A stretch of DNA of 64,000 bases, from assembly GCF_040581485.1 (NCBI RefSeq), contig NC_090133.1:5208001-5272000 (forward strand). Reading direction: 5' to 3'. This document shows, in pieces, positions 14,057 to 25,239 of this stretch (positions within the stretch are counted from its first letter, which is position 1; every line of letters begins with the position of its first letter). The position numbers and the translations under genes are program-made. The stretch comes from Linepithema humile (Eukaryota; Arthropoda; Insecta; Hymenoptera; Formicidae). The notes beneath the pieces were generated by a model. That model was not told where the DNA came from. It searched no databases and saw nothing but the letters and a program-made list of their open reading frames with translations.

Positions 14057-17000
14057 TCATATATATATATACATCAATTTTATATAATATTACTAAGTAT
14101 AAAACGGTAAATTTCGGAGGAAAGACATCAGTCCATCAAAATTTTCCCGCTCGACAACTGACAGCGAGCACTTACTTTCCTTTCGCTACCCCATTAATCT
14201 GGCTTGAATTGAGTGCGGTTGAATTTTTGGACGCGAACCGACGTGACCTCGTCCGGGTCACGATCAAGGACGCACATGTCACGGCTTCGTGCAGTTGGAC
14301 GGAATCGTCGGAACTACTTGGCTCGATTTCGTTCGCTGCACGATGTACCGACGATGCATCGAATTTATGCTCGGGTGGCTAACCGGGTTGATAGCTCGCC
14401 AGTGCGCACCGTTGTCGTAATACCGGTTGTTATTCCTGCTATCAGTGCTGCAATTATAGGATTGCACTGCTGATACGATAATAATAACGTTATTTTCTTT
14501 TAATAATTAGAAATTATTCGGAGGAAGCAGCTAGCTACCACACATGTTATATTATTCTAATTTACTTTTTAGAGTTTTATAAATATCATTATAAAACTTG
14601 AGAGAAAGGTCTATCGAAAAACTAGAAGTAATATGCTAGAATAAGCATTACTTTTCCTCGTGTTAAAATAATATTTTAATCAAGGGAGTTGGTCGAAATT
14701 CTGCAATAACTCTGAACTATCTATTATTCTCAGATAACTTCAGATATCTTTATTTCATTTTCCGATAAGGGATATTGCAAGTCCGCTCGAAATCGTGAAT
14801 ATTATCACTTAAATGAATCTGACTCGACGATGATTGCGTTGGTTTACGAAACACAGGCTTGCCGCTATTGTGACGTCATTTTAATCGGATGGCTAGCCGA
14901 GTGTAAACCTCGCTCGAGAGTGAAGTGCAATTAATTGAGCCGACGTTGGTTGGCCTAGAAATTGTAATTCAAAAATCTTTAGCGACGAGACCTTTTACAC
15001 AGATTTGCATTGTACAAAAATAACTCGGATAAAAATACGTATTGAATCCCCGCTGAAACAAAACTGATTTCAGACTGATAAAAAAAAAAAAATCATAAAT
15101 AAAACTTGTTCGTTTTGTGCATTGTGATTATGCGTGTAGCTCGCGTCGAATGAAGACTTTCGTGGTCCACTTTTGCGCGCTGCCGGAAGCCGCACATTAT
15201 TGAGCAGATCGTGAAAGAGAAACGGCACGGACGCATTGTTTTCATTTCGGAAAACGTGAACCTCTCTCTGTCGCCTGTGTTACGATGGGTTTCGTCCGGC
15301 ATGTAGCTCGTGTTTCACTTTTGTACTAGTGACTCGCAGCGGGAAAATGTTCGCGGAAACAGCGCGTTCGCGGAAACAACGTGGACTTTTGCTCCAATAA
15401 ATCCAGCAGTCGGGAAAAACGAAGTCAAAGTCTAAATCGAGCAGCCGGCAGAATAAAGTCGCGCGAGTGAGTTTGTTACATAATTTACATTCTAATAATT
15501 ATATAATTGTGTGTATTCTACGCTAATAACTTTATGTCAATAAATTCAATATTACATTAATTAGTTTATATCAACTGCGTCAACTGGCTCTCTGTAAACA
15601 GTATTTATTAATGTCAATAAGCGCGATATTATCAAACTTGTCGCTCGATAACAGCGAGTTTCGTCGAACGCGATCGTAATTACGCGTGAAATGTCGAATT
15701 AAGGCACACAACCCCGCTCACGCTCCACCGACATACTTGTCACGAGGCGGTCATCAATTCTATTTTAGCCGGCCCGAAGTCGCTAATCCCTCCCCCGCTC
15801 CCGACTATATTTTTCTTCCGCGGCGTTGCGGACGCACGTGTACGCGATAACCCAGTTTCTGAAAGACAACCGGAATGACAAACTCGCGGCGATAGTTCGA
15901 GAAATGAGAAACCTGGCGCCGCGCCAGCGGCGCATATTGCCCGAATTTTTCTGGAGGACTGGCGAGTCGCGCCGGTGAGTACGCGCCGGAGAAGAGGGAT
16001 AGATGTTAGAAAGCGGGTAAGGGGAGTGCGATTTACTCCGAAACGCTGCTTCCCCCACCCTGCAGGATACGCGAGATAATAATGATTCCGCGCGATTCAG
16101 GTGCGTTGCGCTGATCGAAGTAGTAGACGTTCGAGGCTATCAGTAATTTAGTACCGCTTATACGTAGCAGCTGTAGTGTTCTCCGCTTGATTTACTGTTG
16201 TTTCCTCGACACGACCGGTCCTTCGACACGGAGTGTCGTCTCTCACGTCGGCGTAATCGAACGCGAATGCTCGAATTCTGCTCCAGATCGACGACGACGG
16301 CGGTCTTCCGCGCTCGTTCTCGTAAACGAGACCGATTGTCTTCCAAGGAGTGTCTTCCGCAGTCCCCCGCCGTCTTCCCACGAGATACCTCCTCTCCGGC
16401 CGATTAGATCGAACGTCATCATCATCGTTGTGCGATTCACACGAATTCCCGGAGCTCGTAAGACGACGGACTCGGAGATGAAGAGACTAATTCAGCGCTA
16501 AACCGCTCCTAATTCCAGGGAATTATTCAACGAAACCGGAGTTATCCGTGAGAGAAGCGCACGAACATTCTCGAAAGGATTCTAGAATTATTAAAAAAAG
16601 TCGGAATCTGCGAAGAGGAGCATTAGAGATGCAAGGCATTAGAGATGCATAAAAATGAAGTAGCGATCTCCCATTCTCTTGCTACGCGACCAAAAAATAC
16701 CATTGCCAGAAAAATTAGATTTCTAAAGAGCGAACGAGATGCGTGAATATTGTTGACTGCTCCTCGTTTTTTCCAGAAATGCACGGAATGAAAAACCATT
16801 ATTGTTGCTGGAGAAAAATGATGATTAGCAAAAAGTAAACGCGTGCGAAAGTGCGCGAGTATTAAGGAGTTCCGTTCAAAGGAAAGAGGGAGAGAGAGAG
16901 AGAGAGAAAATAGAAAAATATTGTTGCTAGAAAAATAAAAATCCATAAAGAAAGTATATCTGTCCTCTTGAAGCGTACAAATATCAAGAGATCATCTATC

Positions 17001-17090
17001 GTGCTCGACCTCACTTCGTTATCTGAACGACGCGGGCAGGAATTTTCTCAGGAAACGCTTCGCTCGGGACGCCTCCTCTCGAACATTCCG
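14057..17090. other. Non-coding DNA with a GC-rich stretch at 15.7-16.5 kb
   Basis: No gene is supported. The part from 15,710 to 16,480 is CpG-rich with many frames left open by chance on both strands. No conserved domain or phase-compatible exon could be shown. It may belong to the extended promoter and enhancer landscape upstream of the proximal mob2 first exon at 17.4 kb. Confidence 0.45.
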
Positions 17091-17377
17091 TCCAACGAAT
17101 CTTCCAACGAATCGTCCGACGAAGATCCGCGAACCTGTGCCTCTCACGCGGTGTTTTCTCTCAAGACGTAGACTTCGCCGCCGCCGCGCGCTGCCGGGAG
17201 GGGATCATCGGGCGAGAGCGCGGTCCCGGCGTGGTGTGTGCTCCGGCCTCCGTAGTTCGATGACAAACGAACAAGATTTGGTGCCTACCCAGCGTGCGTG
17301 AGCGGATCCTCGGGCACGAGGGCGCCGCGCCGAGGAGATCGTCCTCGACCACGACGATCGCGGCGACGACGAGGGCG
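17091..17377 (+). promoter_or_regulatory. Proximal mob2 promoter / 5' UTR (CpG island)
   Basis: This is a strongly CpG-rich block directly upstream of the ATG at 17,378 that continues into the first coding exon. The start was chosen because it is the first ATG in the frame that reaches the donor at 17,629. Frames open on both strands here because GC-rich DNA has few stops, not because both are coding. Confidence 0.5.
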
Positions 17378-20300
17378 ATGCTGCGCTCGCCGGCGCGCGG
17401 CGCCGTCACCGTCCTACGGGAGCCCTCCACCGCTTCCGCTTCCGCCGCGGCGGCGACGGCGGCGGTCGCGGTGGCGTCCTCGGCCACCACCGTCTCGGCG
17501 CCGCCGACGCCGGTGCACCACGGCGGCGCCGGTGCCGGTACCGGTGGCTCGAGCAGCGCCTCCTCCTCGCGCCTCTCCCTGCTCGACACCTGCCACAGGA
17601 AGATCAGGCTCTTCGGCGAGCTAGTCGCGTGAGTTCCCTCTCCTGTCTCTCACACTCACTCACTCACACTCTCTCTCTTTCTCTCTCTCTCTCTCTTTCT
17701 CTCGTTCTGTCTTTCTTTCCCGTCTCCGCAAGCTCGATCGTGTAGATGTGTGCGTATATGTGCGTGTCACAGTGCGAAATTGGTCCCGATGTAAAGCACA
17801 TCTTCTATTCGAAATGCGGGAATGAAGTGAAAAGAATCGAGCATCCATGATCAATTGAGTGTCGAAAAGACGTTGTAGCATTATAAATATTATGTGGAAA
17901 CACGATTAGATATACGTTAGACACGTAGACGACATGAATTTGTATATCTGGCTGACTGGTTGTGCGGAGATGCAGCTTCTTTCCAGGAGCATGTGCTTAC
18001 TAGGGAGAGATTTAAGCGCTTTCGATCGTGTAGACGTGGCTGAATATCGCTGCTATCGTTATTGCATGTAATTGCATTTTTCACTGGCAGGAAGCTGGAT
18101 GTGCGACGCCGGCTGCTGCGTATCGAACAAGCTCGGAAGAAACAGTACTCGGAATCAGTGTCATGTTTAGTTTTCCAAATAAGAAACACTTTTGTACATT
18201 ATTATTCTTGTTCTGCTTAATTAATCGAGACTATTATTTTATTTCTCAATACTTTGTATTATTAGTGCAAAAATTGAAGTCTGTCATCTTAAAGTTATTT
18301 ATTTACGCATTTTAGAGAGCGTTGAAAGTTTCTTTTTCTAGGTAGATAAAGCGTATTGAGGCCAATGATGAATATTTTATAAAAATAAAATTGCATAAGT
18401 AATTTTATTTTTAACTTTATTTAAACGAGTACGATAAACCTTTTGCACCAATATTACGATAATCTACTATTAACTTATCGATGGTTATTTTTAACAATCT
18501 TGTTAAAAATATGGATTTTCAATATTAAATATAGCATTAAATACACAGGATGTTTCGCTCTGGTTGAATGAAATCTTAATGACAGATTATTTGGAGCGGA
18601 TTATTTTTTTTTCTCGCGAAATTTTTATTGAACCAAGTTCCAAGTCGATTTTTCAATATTTTTGTTTCGCATTAATAATAGCATTTCTGATTTTAGACAT
18701 ACAGACTTGTTTGATTACTTGTGCTGAAAGGATCTTATTATTTTGCAGAGGAAAGTCTCTCGGAATTTGCAAAACATCTATAATTAAAATTTCGTAGGTA
18801 GTGGAACATCCTGCGTATTATACATATGTGAAACAGCGCTTTACATTACCATGATATTACTTCCACTATGTCAATATTAGCAAAAGCGAGATAAAATTTA
18901 TATGAAACTACATTTTGCGTGCGATAATAGTGTACTGCTACAATCAATTTTCATAATTGCTTCCGGTTTTTACTGAAACAACCGGCGCCGAGCCGACGTT
19001 ATTTCGCGAATATTTTTTTACCAAAGGATTTCCGATCGAGTGGTGCTGGAAACGTTTTCCAGCGTTCCGTTTATGCGGCGGAAGAGTCCGATTTGTTCCC
19101 GAGAGCGTGACGTGAGAAATACAACGCTCAGCATCGCTGATAGATTAAAGACAAATTGAATAGAGTCCGGGGATGCGTCCGCACAGTGATCGTACAAATC
19201 CGATAATTCGCTAATCTGATTAATGAATTCGTGTCAGTCCATTAAAGACGAAACGCTTTGTTCAATCAGTTCCGGTCGATCAGGCGACCGCAAATTAGCG
19301 TAGCTGCGAATTGACAACCATAATGCGCCGTTTTTCGACTTTCACTTTCACGATTTTCCCGGTGATTCGTTTTCGACAATGACAAATGATATGCGCACTC
19401 GATTGCGTCGCTACAAACTACCTCTATATCACTTTTTGTAACACTTGTTTACATTATTCTTATATTTTCGTGACTTTAATCTCACGTCATTTTTTTTTCC
19501 TGCAATTCTGAACTCTACAATAAAAACTGATTCTCTCGCAAAGACACTCTTATCAAGCACAATGTTTAAGCTGTTCCAAATCAACCACGCTTTCTTTCAA
19601 TTGCAGATGCTCTGATAATCTTCCGAAGTATAAAGTACGATTTCCAAAATAGCCGCAACATTTTTATTTCACATCCCCAATTAATTTCTTCAATGATATA
19701 TTTATCCAATTTTTAATCTGTACAAAAACAAGCAATAAGTTTACACGTGAAATATTTATGAGAGAAATTCATAACTTGCACAAAAGTTCTGCAAAGGGGA
19801 GCCGTTCTCTCTGAACCGATCAATTTGGTTTCGGACAGCGTGCCCATTAATCTCGCACACATGAGGCTGTGTTGTGTTACATCTATATATTTGCGCCTTT
19901 TACACGCGACGCCCGTGGTTATGCTTGATTGGCTTGAGCGTTTTGATGATCGCCGCCGTCGCTCGTGTCCTGTGATTTCGCTGATCGTGCGACCGGTTCT
20001 TCATTTTGCAGAAAAGCCAGACGAAAGGAGAAGGATGCGGGAACCACGGAGGATCCGAAATTGTACCTGGAGGAGGCCGCCCTCGAGAGGCAGCTGCCGG
20101 AGTTGGACCTGAGGATGTTAGTGGACCTACCGCCCGGCCTGGACTACAACGAATGGCTGGCATCGCACACTCTCGCACTGTTCGACCATATTAATCTTGT
20201 TTACGGCACGATATCCGAGTTCTGCACCATGACGGGCTGTCCCGACATGACCGGACCGGGCTTAAGGTACTCGCTCGGCGTTCCGAGTTTCTCGCTCTCG

Positions 20301-21579
20301 CGAAAACCGCAAATTTCCAATCTTCGCTCCTCGGAGCACGCACTTGAAAGATACACTTTTCTTCGAGAACGCGTAAAAACATATCAAAATAGCGTGCAAT
20401 ATGAGATAAATAAATACGGGTATTTTTACTCTTCCACGCACAAATGCAATTTTATTCCAATGTTTATTTCAAAAGTTTTAAAGATTAAAGAAATTACGGA
20501 GAAATGATAGTAACGTAAAATAAATAAGTATTTTATTTCCAGAGTGAAATAAAAAATAGGAATTCTAAGCAATTCTCGTTGCAATCTGCACGATTATAAT
20601 CGTCGCTAAGTGCATAGTCACGTTGCCGTCTACATTTCCAACTATTCATCGACCATCGAGTCTTGAAACTTGCTCCCAATTATTTACCAACTATATCAAT
20701 ATTGCCGTTTTGCATTTGGAATATCCAGTCGATCGATCATTTATGACAACCGGCTTATTATTCCAGAACGTATCTGTGGTTCGACGAAAAGGGGAAGAAA
20801 ACGAGAGTAGCGGCGCCGCAATATATAGACTACGTTATGACATTTACGCAACGCACCGTTAGCGACGAAACTATATTCCCTACAAAATACGGTGAGTCAT
20901 TTATTCTTCTCAACGTAATATTGAATTCATTAAGTCCACCGGAGTCTATATTTCAATAGATCGCTCGAGTAACGAGCGTCATGATTCCGTTTTCATTCAC
21001 GGTGCTATTGTAAAGATTCTACCGTTCTCATTGTTGAACTGATTTATTGTTATATTATTATACTACATCGTGTGCTTCAATTACAATTAAGAGAACGATC
21101 GGTTAATGCGCTCTATAATATATTTCAGCGAACGAGTTCCCGAGCTCGTTTGAGTCGATAGTGCGTAAGATCCTGCGGCTACTGTACCACGTGGTGGCAC
21201 ACATCTACCACTGCCACTTCAGAGAGGTGGCACTCTTGGGGTTGCACGCTCACCTCAATTGTGTATTTGCCCACCTCACGCTCCTTAATCAACGCTTCAA
21301 CCTTATAGACCCCAAGGAAACGGAGATACTGGGAGACCTAGAGGCCGCTCTCTTGGGTAAGCTTTTATATGCCGTCGCCGGTGCGGTATTGATCGATGCC
21401 GATTACGCAATGCCGGCAAGAGATCCCGAGACTGGATTGCGCTTTTCGCGCGACGGAATATTTCCGTCGATACGATCGATCGGATCACGTGTGCATCTTG
21501 GAGAACTTGCTTATTACTTGGTATTGAATGCGCTAAACGCGGGTCAAGTTTAGATCGAGGAAAGTAATGATCTATTTAT

Positions 21580-21610
<31 letters not shown>

Positions 21611-21928
21611 TGAAATTGTGTGAAGGTGATCTCTCTCTGGGTACTCTGCCGGTGTTCGGTATCGACAAGAAAATTATTCGCGATCCGATATAAGCTCGTA
21701 GAACGACGGGAAAGCTCCCTTATCGGGATAAGCAGCGAATCCAATTTATCGCGTATTAAACGTATATTTAGCTACATTATACGCCCCGGCGGAGACGTAC
21801 ACGCTCGATTTTATACTATCGATTCACTCCCCGGTTGCTTGCTTGCAGGTGATTCGACATCCGCGCCTTCGCAGACCTTAGCCATCCAGGAGACTCCGAC
21901 CACCACAAGCACCACCAGTACCACCTAG
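17378..21928 (+). CDS. Mob2: MOB kinase activator-like 2 (proximal isoform)
   Basis: Coding exons: 17378-17628, 20012-20266, 20767-20891, 21129-21356, 21849-21928 (stop 21926-21928), giving 312 aa; all junctions are GT-AG and phases agree (2, 2, 1, 1). The first 83 residues are a low-complexity Ala/Ser/Thr-rich extension from a very GC-rich exon. The body is unmistakably MOB2: DLPPGLDYNEWLASHT (about 122-137), TISEFC with zinc-ligand candidates Cys155 and Cys160, DETIFPTKY, then AHIYHCHF carrying His235 and His240. MOB2 proteins bind and regulate NDR-family kinases (Tricornered in Drosophila), acting in cell-shape and neurite control. The tail is Thr/Ser-rich. A second first exon lies at 4001-4143. 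The unspliced frame after 21,356 stays open to 21,553, so a retained intron would change the C-terminus. Confidence 0.93.
18541..18818. mobile_element. MITE-like element with short terminal inverted repeats
   Basis: A 14-bp sequence at 18541-18554 (ATACACAGGATGTT) is matched in reverse complement at 18805-18818 with one mismatch. The roughly 278-bp interior is AT-rich and has no transposase. Termini of this CAGGATGTT type look like those of short non-autonomous DNA transposons, but I cannot assign a family. It lies in the mob2 intron. Confidence 0.5.
18819..20011. other. mob2 intron, nothing further seen
   Basis: AT-rich intronic sequence between the MITE-like element and the shared mob2 exon. 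No extra exon, RNA gene or repeat was noticed. The acceptor TTCATTTTGCAG ends at 20,011. Confidence 0.6.
21580..21604. repeat. Poly(A) tract in last mob2 intron
   Basis: An uninterrupted run of 25 A residues lies within the last mob2 intron, 24 bp after the retained-intron stop. It could be simple slippage or the tail of an old retroposed fragment; no target duplication was recognised. Confidence 0.85.
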
Positions 21929-22395
21929 ATCGCCGCGATGCGTCATAGTGAGCGAGCAGAGGTTGCAGTTCCTGAGACTAGGTGACGAATAGGCGATTCG
22001 TTGGTTCGTTTGCGTTCTTTTTGTCTTCTTCTTTTCTTTTTATAGACCACATGCGAAAAATAGAGTTTATTGCGATACGATATCGGCCGGTGAACTGTAA
22101 GAGGAAGAGTGAGAGTATATATGTATGCGTGTGTGCACGGACGTCCGAATGAGTGAGTGAAAGAGAACGGCGATTCTGTAAAACAAGAAGAAAAAAAAAA
22201 TGATACCAGTAGTACCTGTACATAGCGAAGTGTGAACAACTACATGATGTAATTAGGTTCCTCCGTTTGTTGTTTGTGAGATTGTACATAATTTATTAAA
22301 TGGTAAGATATAGGAGAGAACGAGAGAGAGAGAAAGAGCGAATAAGAGAGAAAGAGTGAATGAAAATGAGAGAAAGTAAGCGAGAATGAGAGAGA

Positions 22396-22447
<52 letters not shown>

Positions 22448-22570
22448 GCAGCAGAGAACGAGTATTGATTATTATTGACAAAGTTAGTTGCTATAAGAGA
22501 TAATTTGTTCTGTAAAAAATGATACAATAATAATATTGTAAAGTTAAAATAATACCAAATATATACCTGG
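21929..22570 (+). other. Probable mob2 3' UTR
   Basis: The sequence following the mob2 stop has no further coding potential. It contains a GA-rich low-complexity block. No canonical AATAAA was found close by; AATAAT-like variants occur near 22,526-22,552. The end of the transcript cannot be fixed. Confidence 0.4.
22318..22450. repeat. GA microsatellite
   Basis: Imperfect GA/GAA repeats become an almost pure GA run at about 22,388-22,436. On the opposite strand this gives a meaningless Ser-Leu repeat frame. It lies in the likely mob2 3' UTR. Confidence 0.9.
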
Positions 22571-22816
22571 TGTTAAGGCATGTGTTGGTGATAAGTCGAA
22601 AGTGCGCTTCGCGAGAACGTAGCTTTGCCATCTTCCTCGAAGGGTGGAGCACGGCTATCGACTCGCAGAAATCCTTTGACGCTCTTCGATCTTAATCTTT
22701 ACTAAGATTGTTATCTTGTCTCTCAAGATTTTTAAGAATTTCTAATTTCGAATAATACTTGTTTCGAAGCGATTCGAAACTCTCGTTGAATTCATGCGCG
22801 TCACCGCCCAACAAGC

Positions 22817-24183
22817 TCAGGTGCAAGCGGTGGTCGGCGTGTGAACGTGCTTCACTTCCACGAGTCGGATCGCGGCGCAGAGATTCGCGATCTCCCTCAA
22901 GAACAGACCGATCGCCTCGGCGATCGGTTCGCAGAGATCCTTCAACGACGTGGCGATATTGTAAAGCAGAATCAGCATCGGCTGCACGAGGGCGTTGAAC
23001 AGAATGGAGAGCAGCGGTTTCACGAAGTAATCGGCTATCATTTGGAGTACCCCGACTGTCAGCGGTCGGATCACGCTGTAGAGGACGAAGCGCAGGAGCT
23101 GCAGAATGAAGGCCGTGACGAAGGCGGTGCCGATGTGAATCGTGCCGAAGATCTCCGCCCAGAAGCGCGTCGCAGCCTGATCCGTTTTCTCGGCGCATTT
23201 GTCCGTAGTCAATACAGGGTGGCAGTCGGTCGTTCGATAATATCTAGAAGTATTATGTCCTGCTGTTAACTTTATTTAATTATATTATGCCAGAGATTTT
23301 TGTGTCGCGTTGCGTTGCCTAGCGAAAATTAAATGATATGTAAAAATTCTTTTATTGTAAATTATATTAATTTAAAAACTTGTTGCTGTAAAAGTTGATT
23401 GAAGGGTCTCACTACCTGTAGCGTTAAAGCAAACTTCTAGAAACCATCCTGTATACTCATAACAAATATTGTTACTCACGCGGAGTTTCCGTGATCGAAG
23501 TAGTAGATCTCGATCTTCTCCGCCGCTTCCTCCCTCTTGAGTTTCGTTTTAGTCGGATGCTTAACGGGTTTCGATTTATCGGCGTCGTACTTACTCGGTA
23601 TCCCTTCCGACGCGTCGCGATCGACAAAGGGTGGGAATTCCTGTGGCGGCTGCGACGCGTTGAAATGCTGTTTCGGCACGCCATTAGGACGCGTCTTGGC
23701 ATAGTGAGGACACTGTACGTGTTTCAGCTTTATCTCATACATCTTGTCCTCTTTGCTGAAATATCCGTTCCTCGGCCGTCGTAGATTGAAACGATTCCAG
23801 AACTGTCGCTGCAGTTTATCTAAAAGTGTTTATTTAAAACCGTCACATCTGTCAATTTCTCTTTTCTTTTGCAATGTATTTACTTGCGCGGTGTGTATCT
23901 CTCACTCTGCACATAATACGATCGATTTAATTCTTTCAGAAATATGACGCATAATTTCTACTTTTCTACGCAGATTTTTACGATTTTTTTCATTTGATTA
24001 ATTTTCGCATTTCAGATCTGGATGTTAAAAAGATTCGATCAATAAATCTCAAAGGCAGAGGAGCATTTTACACCCCGTGCGAGTAACAGCGAACGGATTC
24101 TCATTCTAATTCCGACGGCGTTTCTGTATACCTTCTTTGACTTTCACAGGCAGAACGTAGCCGTTACTGAAACGATAAATCTG
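22817..24183 (-). CDS. Unrecognised membrane protein, C-terminal exons
   Basis: Three phase-consistent exons read on the minus strand: 24183 or 24180 down to 24132, 23819-23480, and 23243-22817 (stop 22817-22819), encoding about 271 aa without a confirmed start. The first gives IYRFSNGYVLPVKVKE. The second is basic and polar (RQFWNRFNLRRPRNGY, then a KHVQCPHYAK segment). The third begins YYRTTDCHPV and is dominated by hydrophobic helices (WAEIFGTIHIGTAFVTAFIL, VLYSVIRPLTVGVLQMIADY, KPLLSILFNALVQPMLILLY), which suggests several membrane-embedded segments. I do not recognise the family. Exons further upstream (24,229-25,031) are possible but their splicing is unresolved. The gene is tail to tail with mob2. 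Confidence 0.7.
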
Positions 24184-24228
24184 CTTTGAGAGATAAAACG
24201 GCCAACGCGTAAATCGTGCGTGATGGCA

Positions 24229-24486
24229 TTACATTTTGTGACTAAGGCAGAGGCACGGGAAGTTCGGTTGGAATTGCGTCGCCGGCGGCTGACTTCTTGA
24301 GATCTCCAGCTGCGATTGACGGCCTGGCTTAGCTGGAACCGCGGATGGAGCTTCTGCTGGTGCAGCTACGCAGTAAGTCGGTACTGCATCGGGTGTAGCT
24401 ACGCAATAAGTCGGTACTGCATCGGGTGTAGCTACGCAATAAGTCGGTACTGCATCGGAGCATTGACAGTCCGTATCTGCGCGCAA
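24229..24486 (-). CDS. Possible upstream exon with 11-residue repeats
   Basis: A minus-strand open frame encodes a segment with three copies of DAVPTYCVATP-type repeats, then a Pro/Ala/Gln-rich stretch ending in a stop at 24229. It lies directly upstream of the membrane-protein exons and in the same frame as the 24,183 exon apart from one stop codon. No strong donor with matching phase is visible; weak GTAGCT donors inside the repeats would give phase 0. It may be an exon of that gene, an alternative 3' end, or a chance frame. Confidence 0.35.
   Translation of the reverse strand: MRADTDCQCSDAVPTYCVATPDAVPTYCVATPDAVPTYCVAAPAEAPSAVPAKPGRQSQLEISRSQPPATQFQPNFPCLCLSHKM
24361..24459. repeat. 33-bp tandem repeat, three copies
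   Basis: Three in-register 33-bp units lie at 24361-24393, 24394-24426 and 24427-24459. They are nearly identical, with a few changes in the first copy and at the last base of the third. The length is a multiple of three and the minus-strand frame stays open, giving an 11-residue Cys/Pro-containing protein repeat. Confidence 0.9.
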
Positions 24487-24615
24487 GATAGAACCGATGA
24501 ACGACAGTACATTAGGATAAATCGAGACGCGAGGGAGAATTGAAGTCTATTTGGACAAATGCGATACATAATGATCTCGATATTGTCATTGAAAAAAATC
24601 GAGACTGAAGAACAA

Positions 24616-25031
24616 CTAAAAGAACATTAAATGGTTTTCAAGCTTGCTTTCGTAATACGTTTCGAAAAAATGCATGCCTTTAGGTTCTTCAGCAGCATCG
24701 TTTTCCTGGTCGACCGTCTCGACGCAGACTGTATTTATGTCGGAATTGACAGCCGAGAGAACGTCGTCGTCCGAACGCAAAGATGTTAAATTGGATGGCT
24801 CCGTGTCTGTACAAGAACAATCTCCTCCAGTAACCATGTTAAATGCATTTCTTTAGAATAAAACTCATGGAAAACTAAAGTAACATCAACATTGAACAAC
24901 ATAAACTTAACTGTCACAACAACGGCGATAACAAATGCGATAGTCGCACTCGTTGAATATTCAAGTCGTATCAGTTTTAATTTGCAATATGGCATGGATA
25001 TTTCAGCGAGTTCGCGGATTCGTAGACGCAT
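24616..25031 (-). CDS. Possible 5' exons: signal-anchor and acidic segment
   Basis: Two overlapping minus-strand frames look protein-like. The first starts at an ATG at 25031 and has a strong hydrophobic stretch (SATIAFVIAVVVTVKFMLF) like a signal anchor. The second, from an ATG at 24837 to 24616, is acidic and polar (VTGGDCSCTDTEP, then a DQENDAAEEP segment). They share bases in different frames, so at most one reading applies unless a short intron joins them. Their position makes them candidates for the start of the membrane-protein gene at 22.8-24.2 kb. No junction could be proven. Confidence 0.3.
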
Positions 25032-25239
25032 GAAAATAATATATAAAAATATTGAACGTTAAAGATGTAAAAAGATGCCGTCCAAATAAATCTTCGCCAA
25101 GGAAAAGTCTGTTTTAAATTACTGAAACAATTCATGTTTATTAAGCGATGTGTAACTTTTTAGCATCATTTAGCTACTGCGTTAATTATAGGAAACAATC
25201 TTGTTTTATAATATTTTTGCTCAGTGATGCCAGATTTGG

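Noticed and set aside
17161..17589. Minus-strand Ala/Val-rich and other-frame Arg/Pro-rich open frames opposite the mob2 first exon
   Set aside because: These are shadows of a very GC-rich coding exon; only the plus frame joins the MOB2 body with correct phase.
22240..22527. Minus-strand frame coding for a Ser-Leu repeat
   Set aside because: It is a translation of the GA microsatellite.
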